Notes: a model not told the origin generated them from the sequence alone. A stretch of DNA of 21,121 bases from DAOMOP01 sp035444405 (GCA_035444405.1 DAOMOP010000048.1:1-21121), one strand, 5' to 3'; shown: positions 1 through 8,550, counted from the first letter of the stretch. Numbers and translations are program-made.

Positions 1-163
1 CGTGCACGCGGTGCCCGCCGAAGCGGCGCAGGTCGCGCGCGAGCAGCCCGGTCAGCACGGCCGGGCGGGCCGGGTTCGCGGCGAGGGCGCAGTGGGCGAG
101 CAGCAGGTCGCCGAAGTTGTGGCGGTCGAACGCGCCGAAGAGGATCAGGCGGTCTCGGGCCAT
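1..163 (-). CDS. Polysaccharide pyruvyl transferase-like protein (partial, N-terminus only)
   Basis: The gene runs off the left edge of the window, so only about 54 N-terminal residues are visible. They begin MARDRLILFGAFDRHNFGDL and continue LLLAH, which resembles the N-terminal 'hydrophobic strand, G, NFGD' signature of the polysaccharide pyruvyl transferase (CsaB/WcaK-like) family. Members add pyruvyl ketals to surface polysaccharides or resemble enzymes that do. The ATG at 161-163 is preceded on the minus strand by AGGA about 8 bases upstream, which supports this start. The gene is divergent from the PRC-barrel gene and shares the long intergenic region with it. Family assignment rests on this short segment only; substrate and full domain structure cannot be judged. 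Confidence 0.6.
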   Translation of the reverse strand, partial: MARDRLILFGAFDRHNFGDLLLAHCALAANPARPAVLTGLLARDLRRFGGHRVH

Positions 164-278
164 CGGTCGCGTCCTGGTGTCATGGCGGGCCGGACAGCGC
201 GGCGCTGCGCCGCGGCGACGAGCGCCGGCGCGGAGGGCAGGCGCGCCTCATGCCCGGGCAGGCCGCGCTGCGGCAGGT

Positions 279-296
279 TGTCGTGCTTTGGCGACG
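279..296. promoter_or_regulatory. Weak third GlrR-type dyad (one mismatch)
   Basis: TGTC at 279-282 and GACG at 293-296 are separated by 10 bases, one mismatch from TGTC-N10-GACA. It lies about 123 bp upstream of the first exact dyad. A single imperfect copy can easily occur by chance, so this is only a candidate. Confidence 0.2.
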
Positions 297-401
297 CGCC
301 TCGCGCAAGGCCAGCGTAGTCGATCCTGGCGCCCATGGCCAGCAGCGGCGGCCTTCTCCGGCGTGCAGCGCCCCTTCGGGTGCCGTGCGCGGCCGGGTCG
401 C

Positions 402-419
402 TGTCGCAGCGCAGCGACA
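402..419. promoter_or_regulatory. GlrR-type operator, site 1 (TGTC-N10-GACA)
   Basis: The sequence TGTCGCAGCGCAGCGACA is an exact TGTC-N10-GACA dyad, with arms that extend to TGTCGC/GCGACA. This motif is known as the binding site of GlrR (QseF) upstream of the enterobacterial glmY gene. It is centred about 219 bp upstream of the -24 element, a typical distance for a sigma-54 enhancer. Binding by the GlrR encoded at 4264-5697 is inferred. Confidence 0.6.
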
Positions 420-467
420 AATCCTGTGGCGAAATCAGGCCGATACGAGTGACCCGCGCCGCCGCGC

Positions 468-485
468 TGTCGCTGCGCCGTGACA
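468..485. promoter_or_regulatory. GlrR-type operator, site 2 (TGTC-N10-GACA)
   Basis: The sequence TGTCGCTGCGCCGTGACA is a second exact TGTC-N10-GACA dyad, centred 66 bp from site 1 and about 153 bp upstream of the -24 element. Both copies share TGTCGC in the left arm. Two exact copies so close together make chance unlikely, and paired sites suit cooperative loading of a sigma-54 activator. Binding itself is inferred. Confidence 0.6.
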
Positions 486-627
486 CTCCGCCCCGCACCA
501 GACACCGCGTGGCCGGGCGCAGGCGCCGCAGCCGCACCCCGGGTCGCCGCGCGAAGGCAGGAAAGTGCACTGGATTCAAGGACTGGCGATACGGCCACGG
601 GGCGTGCCGCAACGGCTTGTGCTCACT

Positions 628-643
628 TGGCACGGGTGTTGCG
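628..643 (+). promoter_or_regulatory. Sigma-54 (RpoN) -24/-12 promoter
   Basis: TGGCACG (628-634), then GGTG, then TTGCG (639-643) matches the RpoN consensus TGGCACG-N4-TTGCW at all but the last position. The invariant GG (629-630) and GC (641-642) are exactly 10 bases apart. Transcription would start near 654, giving a leader of about 74 bases before the PRC-barrel ATG. Such promoters need an AAA+ activator bound upstream; exact TGTC-N10-GACA dyads lie at 402-419 and 468-485, and a GlrR-type activator is encoded at 4264-5697. Confidence 0.85.
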
Positions 644-716
644 AGAGTGCCGCAGGAGCGCCCGGGTCGCCACCATCGCGGTGCGATCGGCAGGGTGTTC
701 GATGCACCGATCTGAA

Positions 717-722
717 AGGAGG
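717..722 (+). promoter_or_regulatory. Strong ribosome binding site of the PRC-barrel gene
   Basis: AGGAGG at 717-722 lies 5 bases before the ATG at 728. It fixes the start codon and predicts strong translation of the sigma-54 transcript. Confidence 0.85.
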
Positions 723-727
723 ACGAC

Positions 728-1291
728 ATGAACCCGAATCTTCGCAAGACCTTGATAGCCGGCGCGGTGACCGCCCTGTTCGCGATGCCCGCATGGTCGG
801 CCGGCGATACCGCTGCTGCGCCGGACGAGGCTCCACGGGTCGAGACCGAACAGCCGATGGACACGGCACCGCAGCGCGGCAGCGAGCCCGATGCCGCGGC
901 GCCGATGGCGAGCCAGAGCCGGTTGTACGATCGCACCCCCGAGGAGCTGCGACGGGTCGAGGTCATCGATCCGGCAGGCGAGTCGGTCGGCAGGATCAAG
1001 ACCGTCGTGCTCGGCCCCGAGCGTGAAAGCGCGCACGCGGTGATCTCGTCGGGAGGTTTTCTCGGCCTGGGTGCGCGCGAGCTCATCGTCTCGCTCGACG
1101 AGCTCGAGCTGATCGACGACAAGCTGCACATCGCGGTGAGCAAGGAAGCGCTCGAGGCGCGCGGCGACTACGTGCCGGAACAATACGTCGAGCTCGAGCC
1201 GGACCGGCCGATCAGCGAGTTCTCGGCCTTCGAGCCGCTCCCCGAGGCGCCGCCGGCCGGTGCGCCGACGCTGCCGCAGGCGCCCGAGTGA
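728..1291 (+). CDS. Exported PRC-barrel domain protein
   Basis: The 187-residue protein starts with a clear Sec signal peptide (basic MNPNLRK, hydrophobic stretch to about residue 23, likely cleavage after AWSA). A low-complexity Ala/Pro/Glu linker follows to about residue 65. The PRC-barrel-like segment spans about 70-140, with the 'V-D-P-G-E-x-V-G-R-I' strand, a GGFLGLGARE loop and 'V-S-L-D-E-L'. The tail is rich in Pro and acidic residues. PRC-barrel proteins are small beta-barrels often found in envelope stress settings; no enzymatic role is implied. The gene has its own sigma-54 promoter and strong RBS and seems monocistronic, facing the protease gene on the other strand. Location in the periplasm and control by GlrR are inferred; the exact function is unknown. 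Confidence 0.85.
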   Translation: MNPNLRKTLIAGAVTALFAMPAWSAGDTAAAPDEAPRVETEQPMDTAPQRGSEPDAAAPMASQSRLYDRTPEELRRVEVIDPAGESVGRIKTVVLGPERESAHAVISSGGFLGLGARELIVSLDELELIDDKLHIAVSKEALEARGDYVPEQYVELEPDRPISEFSAFEPLPEAPPAGAPTLPQAPE

Positions 1292-1402
1292 GGTAGCGCG
1301 ACAGGTGCCGCCCGGCGCGCGGCGTCGGGCCCGCGTGCGTGGCGATGCTGGGCGATGGGGTGCGGGCGGACAACGCGGCGTCGCGCCGGCGCGGCCCTCC
1401 GC

Positions 1403-1918
1403 TCACTCGTCGAGCACGGCGAGCTCGGCGCCATCGGCTGCGTTCGTCGCGGCGCACTGGCTCAGCACGAGCTGTGGCGGTTCGAACGAGAAGATGAACG
1501 GCGCGGCGCGCTGCAGCACGTTGAGCCCGAGAATCGGGCGCGTGCTGCCGGGAAAGACGGCCGCCTCGACGTCGCGCAGCCAGCAGCGATCGCCGATGCT
1601 GACTGCACCGATCGCGTAGACCGGCACATCGAGCACGCTGCCATTGGCGAGGCGGCCGCGCAGCTGCCTGACGAAGCGCGCCTGCCCGGAGTGCTGCAGC
1701 GTCGCGAGCATGTCCTCGTTGATCGTCATGTAGCCCGAGCCGGTGTCGACCATCAGGTCTACCGCGCCGAGCCCGGCGATCCGCCCCGGGACATAGAAGG
1801 TCGATCCGCCCTTTGCACGCATGTCGATCGTGACGTTGAACTGTTCGGCATGCGCATGCGACCACGTGGCCGAAGCGATGAAAAGCGGGATGGGCAGGTA
1901 GCGGAGGAGGCGTCGCAT
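1403..1918 (-). CDS. Retropepsin-like aspartic protease, exported
   Basis: The 171-residue protein begins MRRLLRYLPIPLFIASATWS, a signal peptide or N-terminal anchor, with cleavage plausible near HAHA-EQ. The active-site strand DLMVDTGSGYMTI (DTGS at residues 58-61) and the downstream PILGLNVLQR segment (about 128-137) are the two signatures of the single-domain retropepsin-like clan AA family seen in many proteobacteria. Such proteases act as homodimers; the substrate here is unknown. The ATG at 1916-1918 was chosen because the signal peptide starts there. The frame stays open further upstream, but that part has no sensible N-terminus. The SD is weak. It converges with the PRC-barrel gene and diverges from glrK. 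Confidence 0.8.
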   Translation of the reverse strand: MRRLLRYLPIPLFIASATWSHAHAEQFNVTIDMRAKGGSTFYVPGRIAGLGAVDLMVDTGSGYMTINEDMLATLQHSGQARFVRQLRGRLANGSVLDVPVYAIGAVSIGDRCWLRDVEAAVFPGSTRPILGLNVLQRAAPFIFSFEPPQLVLSQCAATNAADGAELAVLDE

Positions 1919-2259
1919 CGGAGATACCGGCGGGTGCGGGGCTTGAACCGCAGGGTTACGGGAGCGGCGCGCGCACCGCACGGGGGCGATGACGCCCGAA
2001 ACGTGAAATTCGCTCACCGCAACCGCTGCCGATGTTCGAGGATTGCAAGGCCGAATTCGCACCCGGAAGTATCGGCAGAGCGGCGCTCGGCGGTCAAGCG
2101 CCGGCCGGCGTCGTTACATTTGCCGCCCCGTTCGTCGCCGATCCGGCCGGCGTCGGCGCGACCTGCGCCGTGACAATTGCACTTCGTTGCCGCACTTGCG
2201 GTTCTTGATGACCTAAAGTGATACACGGGTCCTCACCAAACGCCGTCTGCGCGCCACCC
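1919..2259. other. Divergent intergenic region, protease / glrK
   Basis: These 341 bases presumably hold promoters for both flanking genes. I see a 12-base palindrome, CGCCGGCCGGCG, at 2099-2110 and a less GC-rich stretch at about 2170-2225. There is no well-spaced -35/-10 pair and no TGTC-N10-GACA dyad, so nothing suggests autoregulation of the glrK operon by GlrR. Confidence 0.5.
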
Positions 2260-3666
2260 ATGTACCGTCTGTCGTTCAGCCATACGCTGCTGCTCAGTTT
2301 CCTGCTGATTGCCGCGATCCTCGGCTCGGCCGCGCTCGGCGGGCTGGCCGCGCTCGAGTCGTTCGTGGCGCGCAGCCGCGCCGGTGCCGACGATGCATTG
2401 CGCGCGACGGCGGCGGTGCAGCGGCTGGCCGAGCGCACCGTCGATCTGGAGCGCAGCGCGCGTCAGTATCTCGTGCTCGACGATCCGGTGCTGCTCGAGC
2501 GCTTCACGCAGGCACACCGCGAATCGTTGTCGGCGCTCGCACGCATCGACGAGTTCGGCCTGCCGCACGTCGGCGCGCTGATCGACGGCTGGCGCAGCGC
2601 TTCGGCAACGGCCGCGGTGCTGCTCGGTGAGCGTCCGGACAGCGACGGTGCGCTCACCGAGGCGCTCGCGCGCCTCGCGCCGATCAACGAGCAGCTCGCG
2701 ACCGCCGTGCGCGTGCAGCTCGGCCGCAACAGCCAGCAGCTGCTCGAGGATCTCGAGGCCAAGCGCACGGCGCTCGCGCTGCATGTGGCGGCGGCCTTCG
2801 TGGCGGCGGCGCTGCTGGCCGCGCTGACCGGCTGGTGGATCCTGCGGCCCGTGCGCGGGGTCGAACAGGCGATCGATGCGCTCGGCGAGAGCCGCTTCGA
2901 CCGGCCGGTCGTGATCGCCGGGCCGGCCGATCTGCGCAAGGTCGGCCAGCGCCTCGACTGGTTGCGGCAACGCCTGGCCGACTTGGAGGCGAGTCGCACG
3001 CGCGTGCTGCGCCACGTGTCGCACGAGCTCAAGACGCCGCTCGCATCGCTGCGCGAAGGCATCGCGCTGCTCGACGACCGCGTGGTCGGCCGGCTCACCG
3101 GCGAGCAGCGAGAAGTGGTGTCGATTCTGGAGAGCAACGCGCGCCTGCTGCAGCAGCGCATCGAAAGCCTGCTCGACTTCAACGCGACGGTGTTCGACGC
3201 GCGCCGGCTCAGCCGCCGCCGCGTCGCGCTGCGCACCCTCGTCGACGCGGTGCTCGCCGAGCAGCGGTTGCAGATGCAGATGCGCGGCGTGCACGCCACG
3301 GTCGACGGCACGGTGCCGCCGATCGTCGCCGACCCGGACAAGCTGAAGATCGTGCTGTCGAACCTGATCGCCAACGCCGTGTCGTTCAGTCCCGACGGTG
3401 GCGAGATCCGCATCGCGCTGTCTGCGCGAGCGGGGGGAGTCCGGATCGATTGCGCGGACGACGGACCGGGTGTGTCCGCCGCCGAGGCCGAGCGCATCTT
3501 CGAGCCGTTCTTCCAGGGCAGCCGCCAGGCTTCGTGCGCGCGACACGGCAGCGGTCTGGGCTTGTCGATCGTGCGCGAGTTCGTGCTCGCGCACGGCGGC
3601 ACCGTCGAGTTGCTGCCGGACGGCCCGGGCGCCCACTTTCGAGTCGAGCTGCCCGATGAAGCGTAA
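2260..3666 (+). CDS. glrK: Sensor histidine kinase GlrK (QseE-type)
   Basis: The 468-residue protein has a transmembrane helix at about 7-30, a periplasmic helical sensor region to about 170, a second membrane helix at about 174-194, and a HAMP-like linker. The H-box RHVSHELKTP places the phosphorylated histidine at 255. The N-box is NLIANAVSFSPDGG (368-381), with G1 DDGPG (400-404) and G2 GSGLGLS (430-436). Length and architecture match GlrK/QseE. The identification is strengthened by the next two genes, which reproduce the glrK-qseG-glrR order. The ATG at 2260 starts just before the first membrane helix; a GTG at 2218 is possible but adds a poor N-terminus. The stop overlaps the qseG start. 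It should phosphorylate the GlrR receiver at Asp70. Confidence 0.85.
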   Translation: MYRLSFSHTLLLSFLLIAAILGSAALGGLAALESFVARSRAGADDALRATAAVQRLAERTVDLERSARQYLVLDDPVLLERFTQAHRESLSALARIDEFGLPHVGALIDGWRSASATAAVLLGERPDSDGALTEALARLAPINEQLATAVRVQLGRNSQQLLEDLEAKRTALALHVAAAFVAAALLAALTGWWILRPVRGVEQAIDALGESRFDRPVVIAGPADLRKVGQRLDWLRQRLADLEASRTRVLRHVSHELKTPLASLREGIALLDDRVVGRLTGEQREVVSILESNARLLQQRIESLLDFNATVFDARRLSRRRVALRTLVDAVLAEQRLQMQMRGVHATVDGTVPPIVADPDKLKIVLSNLIANAVSFSPDGGEIRIALSARAGGVRIDCADDGPGVSAAEAERIFEPFFQGSRQASCARHGSGLGLSIVREFVLAHGGTVELLPDGPGAHFRVELPDEA

Positions 3667-4263
3667 AACGCCCCCGTCGGTTGCGCACCGCTGGTGCCGG
3701 CGCATGGGCCGGAGCGTCGCGGGTGCCGCGCTCGTCGCACTGGCCGGCTGCAGCCTGATCGACCTGCGCATGCCAGCGACGGGCGATACGCCCGTATGTC
3801 CCGAGCCCGGACTCTGCGACACCGATCCGACGCGTGCGCTGATCGCCTACCACCGCGTGCTGCACGAGCGCGACGGCGACGCACTGCAGCGGCTGCAGCG
3901 CGGTTTCGCCAACGCCGCCGACACCCCGGCCGAGCAGGTGCGCCGGGCGATCGTGCTCAGTCATCCACGCGCCCCGGCCGATCTGCCCCAGGCGCTCGCG
4001 CTGCTCGACGCGGTGCTTGCCGGCGACACCGACGAGGCGCGCGCGCTGCACGACCTCGCCCACCTGCTGGCGAACGAGGTGCGCGCACGTCAGCGCCTCG
4101 GCGAGCAGCTCGAGTGCGCCGCAGCGCAGGCGCGCGCGGCCGAGACGGCGCGCGCACGCCTGCAGCAGAAGCTCGACGCCTTGACCGAGATCGAGCGCAG
4201 CCTGCCGGCGCGCCCGGATCCCGATGCCACACTGCCCGAACCCCAGGAACGGAGTGACCCGCA

Positions 4264-4267
<4 letters not shown>
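3656..4267 (+). CDS. qseG: QseG-like lipoprotein of the GlrK/GlrR system
   Basis: The 203-residue protein has a basic N-terminus, a hydrophobic core and a lipobox LAGC with Cys32 as the probable lipidation site. The mature part is helical and rich in Ala, Arg and Glu, with a likely coiled coil at about 140-190 and a Pro-rich end. Sequence alone would give only 'lipoprotein'; the position between glrK and glrR, overlapping both (11 bases with glrK, ATGA with glrR), is what points to QseG. In enterobacteria QseG is an outer-membrane lipoprotein that binds and stimulates the kinase. The ATG at 3656 gives translational coupling; Met17 at 3704 would still leave a signal peptide. Confidence 0.75.
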
Positions 4268-5697
<1,430 letters not shown>

Positions 5698-5709
5698 CGG
5701 GAGCGCGGT

Positions 5710-6333
5710 TCAGCGTGTGTCGGCGCCGCCGCGGCTGGTGCCGCTGTTGCCGGAGCCGGTCACGCCTGCCGTCAGGATGAAGCGCATCGCCTCGTCCATG
5801 CTGATGTCGAGCGGGCGCAGCGCGCTCTTCGGCATCAGCACCGCATAGCCGCCGATCATGTAGCTCATCGGCAGATAGACGAGCACGCAGCCGTCCTTGT
5901 CGAAGCCGGCCGGCAGGCGCGACGTGTCGGCCTGCGTGACCAGTCCGATCGCCTGCATGCCGGTGTCGCCGATGTCGACGGCGACGACCTGCTCGAAGTC
6001 CTTCTTCTTCATCGGCGAGAAGTAGTCGATGAAGTCGCGGATGGCCGGATAGACCTGGCGCACCAGCGGCAGGCGCAGGAACAACTGCTCGCTGCGCGTG
6101 AACAGCCGCTGCACCACATACGAGTGCATCAGCATGCCGATGAAGAAGGATATGACGACGCCGGCGGCAACCCCCATGCCGGGGAAGTACACGCCGGTCG
6201 GCAGCAGCCGCTGCAACTGCCCGCCGAGCACCGCCTCGGTCGACACCCCCAGCCAGTAGATCAGGTACAGGGTCAGCACGACCGGCAGGATCGTGATCAG
6301 TCCGGTGAGCACGTTCTTGGTAATGACGCCCAT
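5710..6333 (-). CDS. DUF502 family membrane protein
   Basis: The 207-residue protein has two strong membrane helices, about 7-29 and 52-74, followed by a soluble domain. Features typical of the DUF502 family include GLITILPVVLTLYLIYW at the start, 'PLVRQVYPAIRDFIDYF' after the second helix, and the 'V-Y-L-P-M-S-Y-M-I-G-G' segment near 155-165. The family's function is unknown. An SD of GGAGG lies 8 bases before the ATG at 6331-6333. It converges with glrR, with only 12 bases between the stops, and no clear terminator is visible there. The last 15 residues are Gly/Ser/Thr-rich and probably disordered. Confidence 0.9.
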   Translation of the reverse strand: MGVITKNVLTGLITILPVVLTLYLIYWLGVSTEAVLGGQLQRLLPTGVYFPGMGVAAGVVISFFIGMLMHSYVVQRLFTRSEQLFLRLPLVRQVYPAIRDFIDYFSPMKKKDFEQVVAVDIGDTGMQAIGLVTQADTSRLPAGFDKDGCVLVYLPMSYMIGGYAVLMPKSALRPLDISMDEAMRFILTAGVTGSGNSGTSRGGADTR

Positions 6334-6644
6334 GATGTTCGCCTCCGAAGGCCGCCGCCAGCTCCGATCTGCGCAGGCTACCCGCTACCGGGCACTGTCG
6401 CAGGGCCATTGTGCAACAGATTGCATCCCCATCGCATGGCAAGCGCGGCGCCGCCGTTGGCGCGCCACTTTGCTAAACTCTGGGGCCATGAGCGTCGCCA
6501 CGCCCTTCCCCGCGTCTGCCCTGCCCGCCACGCACTGGCGGGGTGGACGCGCATGCTCGCCGCAGCGCGCGGACTGCGGTGCCGGTGACCCGGCGACACC
6601 GGCTGCGCTGCGTGCGACGGGCGCCCGCGCCTGAGGGCGGAGCG
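6334..6644. other. Divergent intergenic region, DUF502 / HD-GYP
   Basis: These 311 bases contain one possible short frame (6488-6634, listed separately) and a TTTGCTAAACT stretch at 6469-6479 that could carry a -10 element. No convincing -35 partner, sigma-54 promoter or operator dyad was found. Confidence 0.5.
6488..6634 (+). CDS. Possible 48-residue leader ORF
   Basis: An ATG at 6488 opens a 48-codon frame starting MSVATPFPASALPATHWRGG, with two cysteines further on, ending 10 bases before the HD-GYP start. No proper SD is visible: the GGGG before the ATG is too close. The N-terminus vaguely recalls the start of some FNR/CRP-type regulators, but without their cysteine pattern or any effector domain. 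It could be a leader peptide, a decayed gene start or noise. I do not recognise it. Confidence 0.15.
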   Translation: MSVATPFPASALPATHWRGGRACSPQRADCGAGDPATPAALRATGARA

Positions 6645-7922
6645 ATGGCGAAGCAGCCCGAAAAGCCGGTGCGGGTTCCCGTCGAGCGGCTGCGCCCCGG
6701 CATCTTCATCTCGTTGACCGAACGCTGGATGGATCATCCGTTCCTTTTCAACGAGTTTCGCATCAGCAGCGACAAGCAGATCCAGACGCTGCGCGAGATG
6801 GGCATGGACTCGGTGCTGTGCTATCCGTCGCGCAGCACCGCCGCACCGCTGCCGGCGGCGACGAAGCCGGCGCCCAAGCCCGAGGCGCCGCCGCCGCCCA
6901 GCGCCGAGGAGCAGGCGCAGCTCGCCGCGCGCGAGCAGCGCCGCGAGCGCATCGCCGCGACGCGCGACAAGCTCGCGCGCTGCGAGAAGGCCTACGGCCG
7001 CACCGCCGGCGCAGTGCGCGCGCTGATGCAGCGCCTGCACGCGGCACCGCGCCAGGCCGCCGAGATGGCGCGCGAAGTGGTCGACGAGACGGTCGCGGCG
7101 CTGCTGGCCGACCAGAACGCCGTGCTGCACCTGATCGGCCAGAAGCGCGGCGACGACAACGCGTACTTTCATGCGCTGAACGTGATGATCCTCGCGCTGA
7201 TGCTGGGCAAGTCCGAAGGACTGGGCGAGGCCGATCTGCAGGAGCTCGGCATGGGGGCGCTGTTCCACGATCTGGGCAAGCTGCGGGTGCCCGACGCGGT
7301 GCTCAAGAAGGGCAGCGAGCGCAACCGCGCCGAAGAGGATTTCTATCGCCTGCATACCGTCTACGGCGAGCAGATCGCCGCCGAGACCGGCGTGATCGGC
7401 CCGGTGGCGCAGGAGATCCTGCGCCATCACCACGAGCGCGTCGACGGCGGCGGCTTTCCCGATGCCGCTCCGGCCGCGCGGGTCAGCGTCGGTGCGCGCA
7501 TCGTCGCGATCGCGAACCGCTACGACAATCTGTGCAACGGTGCCGACAGCGGCGGCATGACGCCGGCCGAGGCGCTGTCGCAGATGTTCCGCAAGGAAAG
7601 CAAGTGGTGGGACGCCGCACTGCTGTCGCGCTTCATCAAGCACCTCGGCGTCTATCCGCCGGGCTCGATCGTGCAGCTCTCGAACGGCACGATCGGACTG
7701 GTCGTCGCGGTCAATCGCACCGACCTGCTGCGGCCCAGCGTATTGATCTACGACGCCGAAGTGCCCAAGAGCGAGGCCAACATCGTCGACCTCGTCGATG
7801 CGCCCGAGGTCGCCATCGAGCAGGCGGTGCGCCGCGACGCGATTTCCGCACAGGCTCTCGAGTATCTCGCGCCGCGCCAGCAGGTGATCTACTTCTACGA
7901 CAGCGCGCGCGAGCCGCGTTAG
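6645..7922 (+). CDS. HD-GYP domain protein with N-terminal DUF3391 (c-di-GMP phosphodiesterase family)
   Basis: The 425-residue protein begins with a DUF3391 segment (about 8-62: VPVERLRPGIFIS, then ERWMDHPFLF). A Pro/Ala linker (about 64-90) and a helical region follow, then an HD-GYP domain at about 150-345. The metal motif HDLGK is at 208-212 and HHHERxDGGG at 261-270. The GYP triplet reads GFP, a conservative change; the His and Asp metal ligands are all present, so cyclic-di-GMP hydrolysis is plausible but unproven. There is no membrane segment, so it should be cytoplasmic. The ATG at 6645 with GGCGGAG upstream starts directly before DUF3391; the earlier in-frame ATG at 6543 adds only an Arg-rich stretch. 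Confidence 0.88.
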   Translation: MAKQPEKPVRVPVERLRPGIFISLTERWMDHPFLFNEFRISSDKQIQTLREMGMDSVLCYPSRSTAAPLPAATKPAPKPEAPPPPSAEEQAQLAAREQRRERIAATRDKLARCEKAYGRTAGAVRALMQRLHAAPRQAAEMAREVVDETVAALLADQNAVLHLIGQKRGDDNAYFHALNVMILALMLGKSEGLGEADLQELGMGALFHDLGKLRVPDAVLKKGSERNRAEEDFYRLHTVYGEQIAAETGVIGPVAQEILRHHHERVDGGGFPDAAPAARVSVGARIVAIANRYDNLCNGADSGGMTPAEALSQMFRKESKWWDAALLSRFIKHLGVYPPGSIVQLSNGTIGLVVAVNRTDLLRPSVLIYDAEVPKSEANIVDLVDAPEVAIEQAVRRDAISAQALEYLAPRQQVIYFYDSAREPR

Positions 7923-7936
7923 ACGTGCCGGGCCCG

Positions 7937-7958
7937 CCCTGCCCCCAGCCGCGCAGGG
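7937..7958 (+). terminator. Weak stem-loop after the HD-GYP gene
   Basis: CCCTGC (7937-7942) pairs with GCAGGG (7953-7958) across a 10-base loop, 15 bases after the stop. No T-run follows, so a termination role is only possible. Confidence 0.25.
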
Positions 7959-8002
7959 GAACCGTGCGGCCCGTCAATTGTCATGGAGGAGCGGGCGCGC
8001 GT

Positions 8003-8031
8003 TTGACCGACTGCGTGGACGCGCCGATAGT
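8003..8031 (+). promoter_or_regulatory. Sigma-70-type promoter of the cupredoxin-HiPIP operon
   Basis: TTGACC (8003-8008) and GATAGT (8026-8031) are separated by exactly 17 bases, matching the -35 box at 5/6 and the -10 box at 4/6. Transcription would start near 8038, giving a short leader that carries the AGGGGAGGA SD. Confidence 0.6.
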
Positions 8032-8073
8032 CTGCCGTGAAAACCAGCATTCATTCGTAGGGGAGGACAAGCG

Positions 8074-8508
8074 ATGCGAGATGCAAGCCTTCATGCGTTC
8101 GTCGTGGCGGCCGCGTTCGTTCTGACGACGGCCGCGGCCGCCGCGGCGGATGGCGAGGGGACCGCCCACGGGCACGACGCAGCCCCGGCCAGCGGCGAGG
8201 CGACGACCGCCGCTGCAGGCACGGCGTCGGAGCCTGCCTCGGGCACGGTGGTCGTGGTCGCGAAGGACTACAAGTTCATGCCCGACGAGATCACCGTGCG
8301 CGTGGGCACCACCGTGCGCTGGGAAAACCACGAGCGGCGCCAGTACCACAACGTCTACTTCCAATCGCTCGGCGACGAGCCGGGCGACTACTTCTTCCCC
8401 GAAGAGTCTCGGGAGCGCACCTTCGACAAGCCGGGAACCTACTCCTACGTCTGCGAGCCTCACCTCGAGGACCACCAGATGAAGGGCGTCGTGCACGTCG
8501 TCGAATGA
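8074..8508 (+). CDS. Periplasmic cupredoxin (plastocyanin-like blue copper protein)
   Basis: The 144-residue protein has a signal peptide (about 1-25), a low-complexity Ala/Thr/Gly/His linker to about 55, and a single cupredoxin domain. The type-1 copper ligands are visible: His92 (in QYHNVYF), Cys127 and His130 (in YVCEPH), and Met136. The spacing is C-x2-H-x5-M, one residue longer between His and Met than in plant plastocyanin. The 'KDYKFMPDEITVRVGTTVRWEN' type strand pattern is typical of the family. It should shuttle single electrons in the periplasm, but its partners are unknown. The start follows AGGGGAGGA. The HiPIP gene lies 42 bases downstream and is probably cotranscribed. Confidence 0.9.
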   Translation: MRDASLHAFVVAAAFVLTTAAAAAADGEGTAHGHDAAPASGEATTAAAGTASEPASGTVVVVAKDYKFMPDEITVRVGTTVRWENHERRQYHNVYFQSLGDEPGDYFFPEESRERTFDKPGTYSYVCEPHLEDHQMKGVVHVVE

Positions 8509-8550
8509 CAACTCCCGCCGCTTGCGCGCCTGCCCGAGAGAGGACAGCCC

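Larger units (their letters stand above)
164..727. other. Long divergent intergenic region with sigma-54 control elements
   Basis: These 564 bases separate the minus-strand pyruvyl transferase-like gene from the plus-strand PRC-barrel gene. No convincing protein-coding frame was found. The region holds two exact TGTC-N10-GACA dyads, one weaker copy, a -24/-12 sigma-54 promoter, and a 5' leader with possible hairpins; each is listed separately. The rest, mainly 164-278, 297-400 and 486-627, shows nothing I can name. Confidence 0.7.

Noticed and set aside
178..196. TGTC...GACA pair resembling another GlrR site
   Set aside because: The spacer is 11 bases, not 10, so the half-sites are out of register.
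145..336. Minus-strand 63-codon frame overlapping the pyruvyl transferase start
   Set aside because: No SD, no recognisable family, low-complexity end, and it overlaps a better-supported gene start.
145..1143. Long minus-strand open frame (332 codons) opposite the PRC-barrel gene
   Set aside because: It crosses the intergenic control region and runs antisense to a clear coding sequence; its composition is that of a GC-rich shadow frame.
2099..2110. CGCCGGCCGGCG palindrome before glrK
   Set aside because: Short G/C-only palindromes are expected often at this base composition; no second copy supports it.
6459..6473. TTGGCGCGCCACTTTGCT as a sigma-54 promoter
   Set aside because: The GG to GC spacing is 11 bases; RpoN needs 10, and the -24 box is a poor match.
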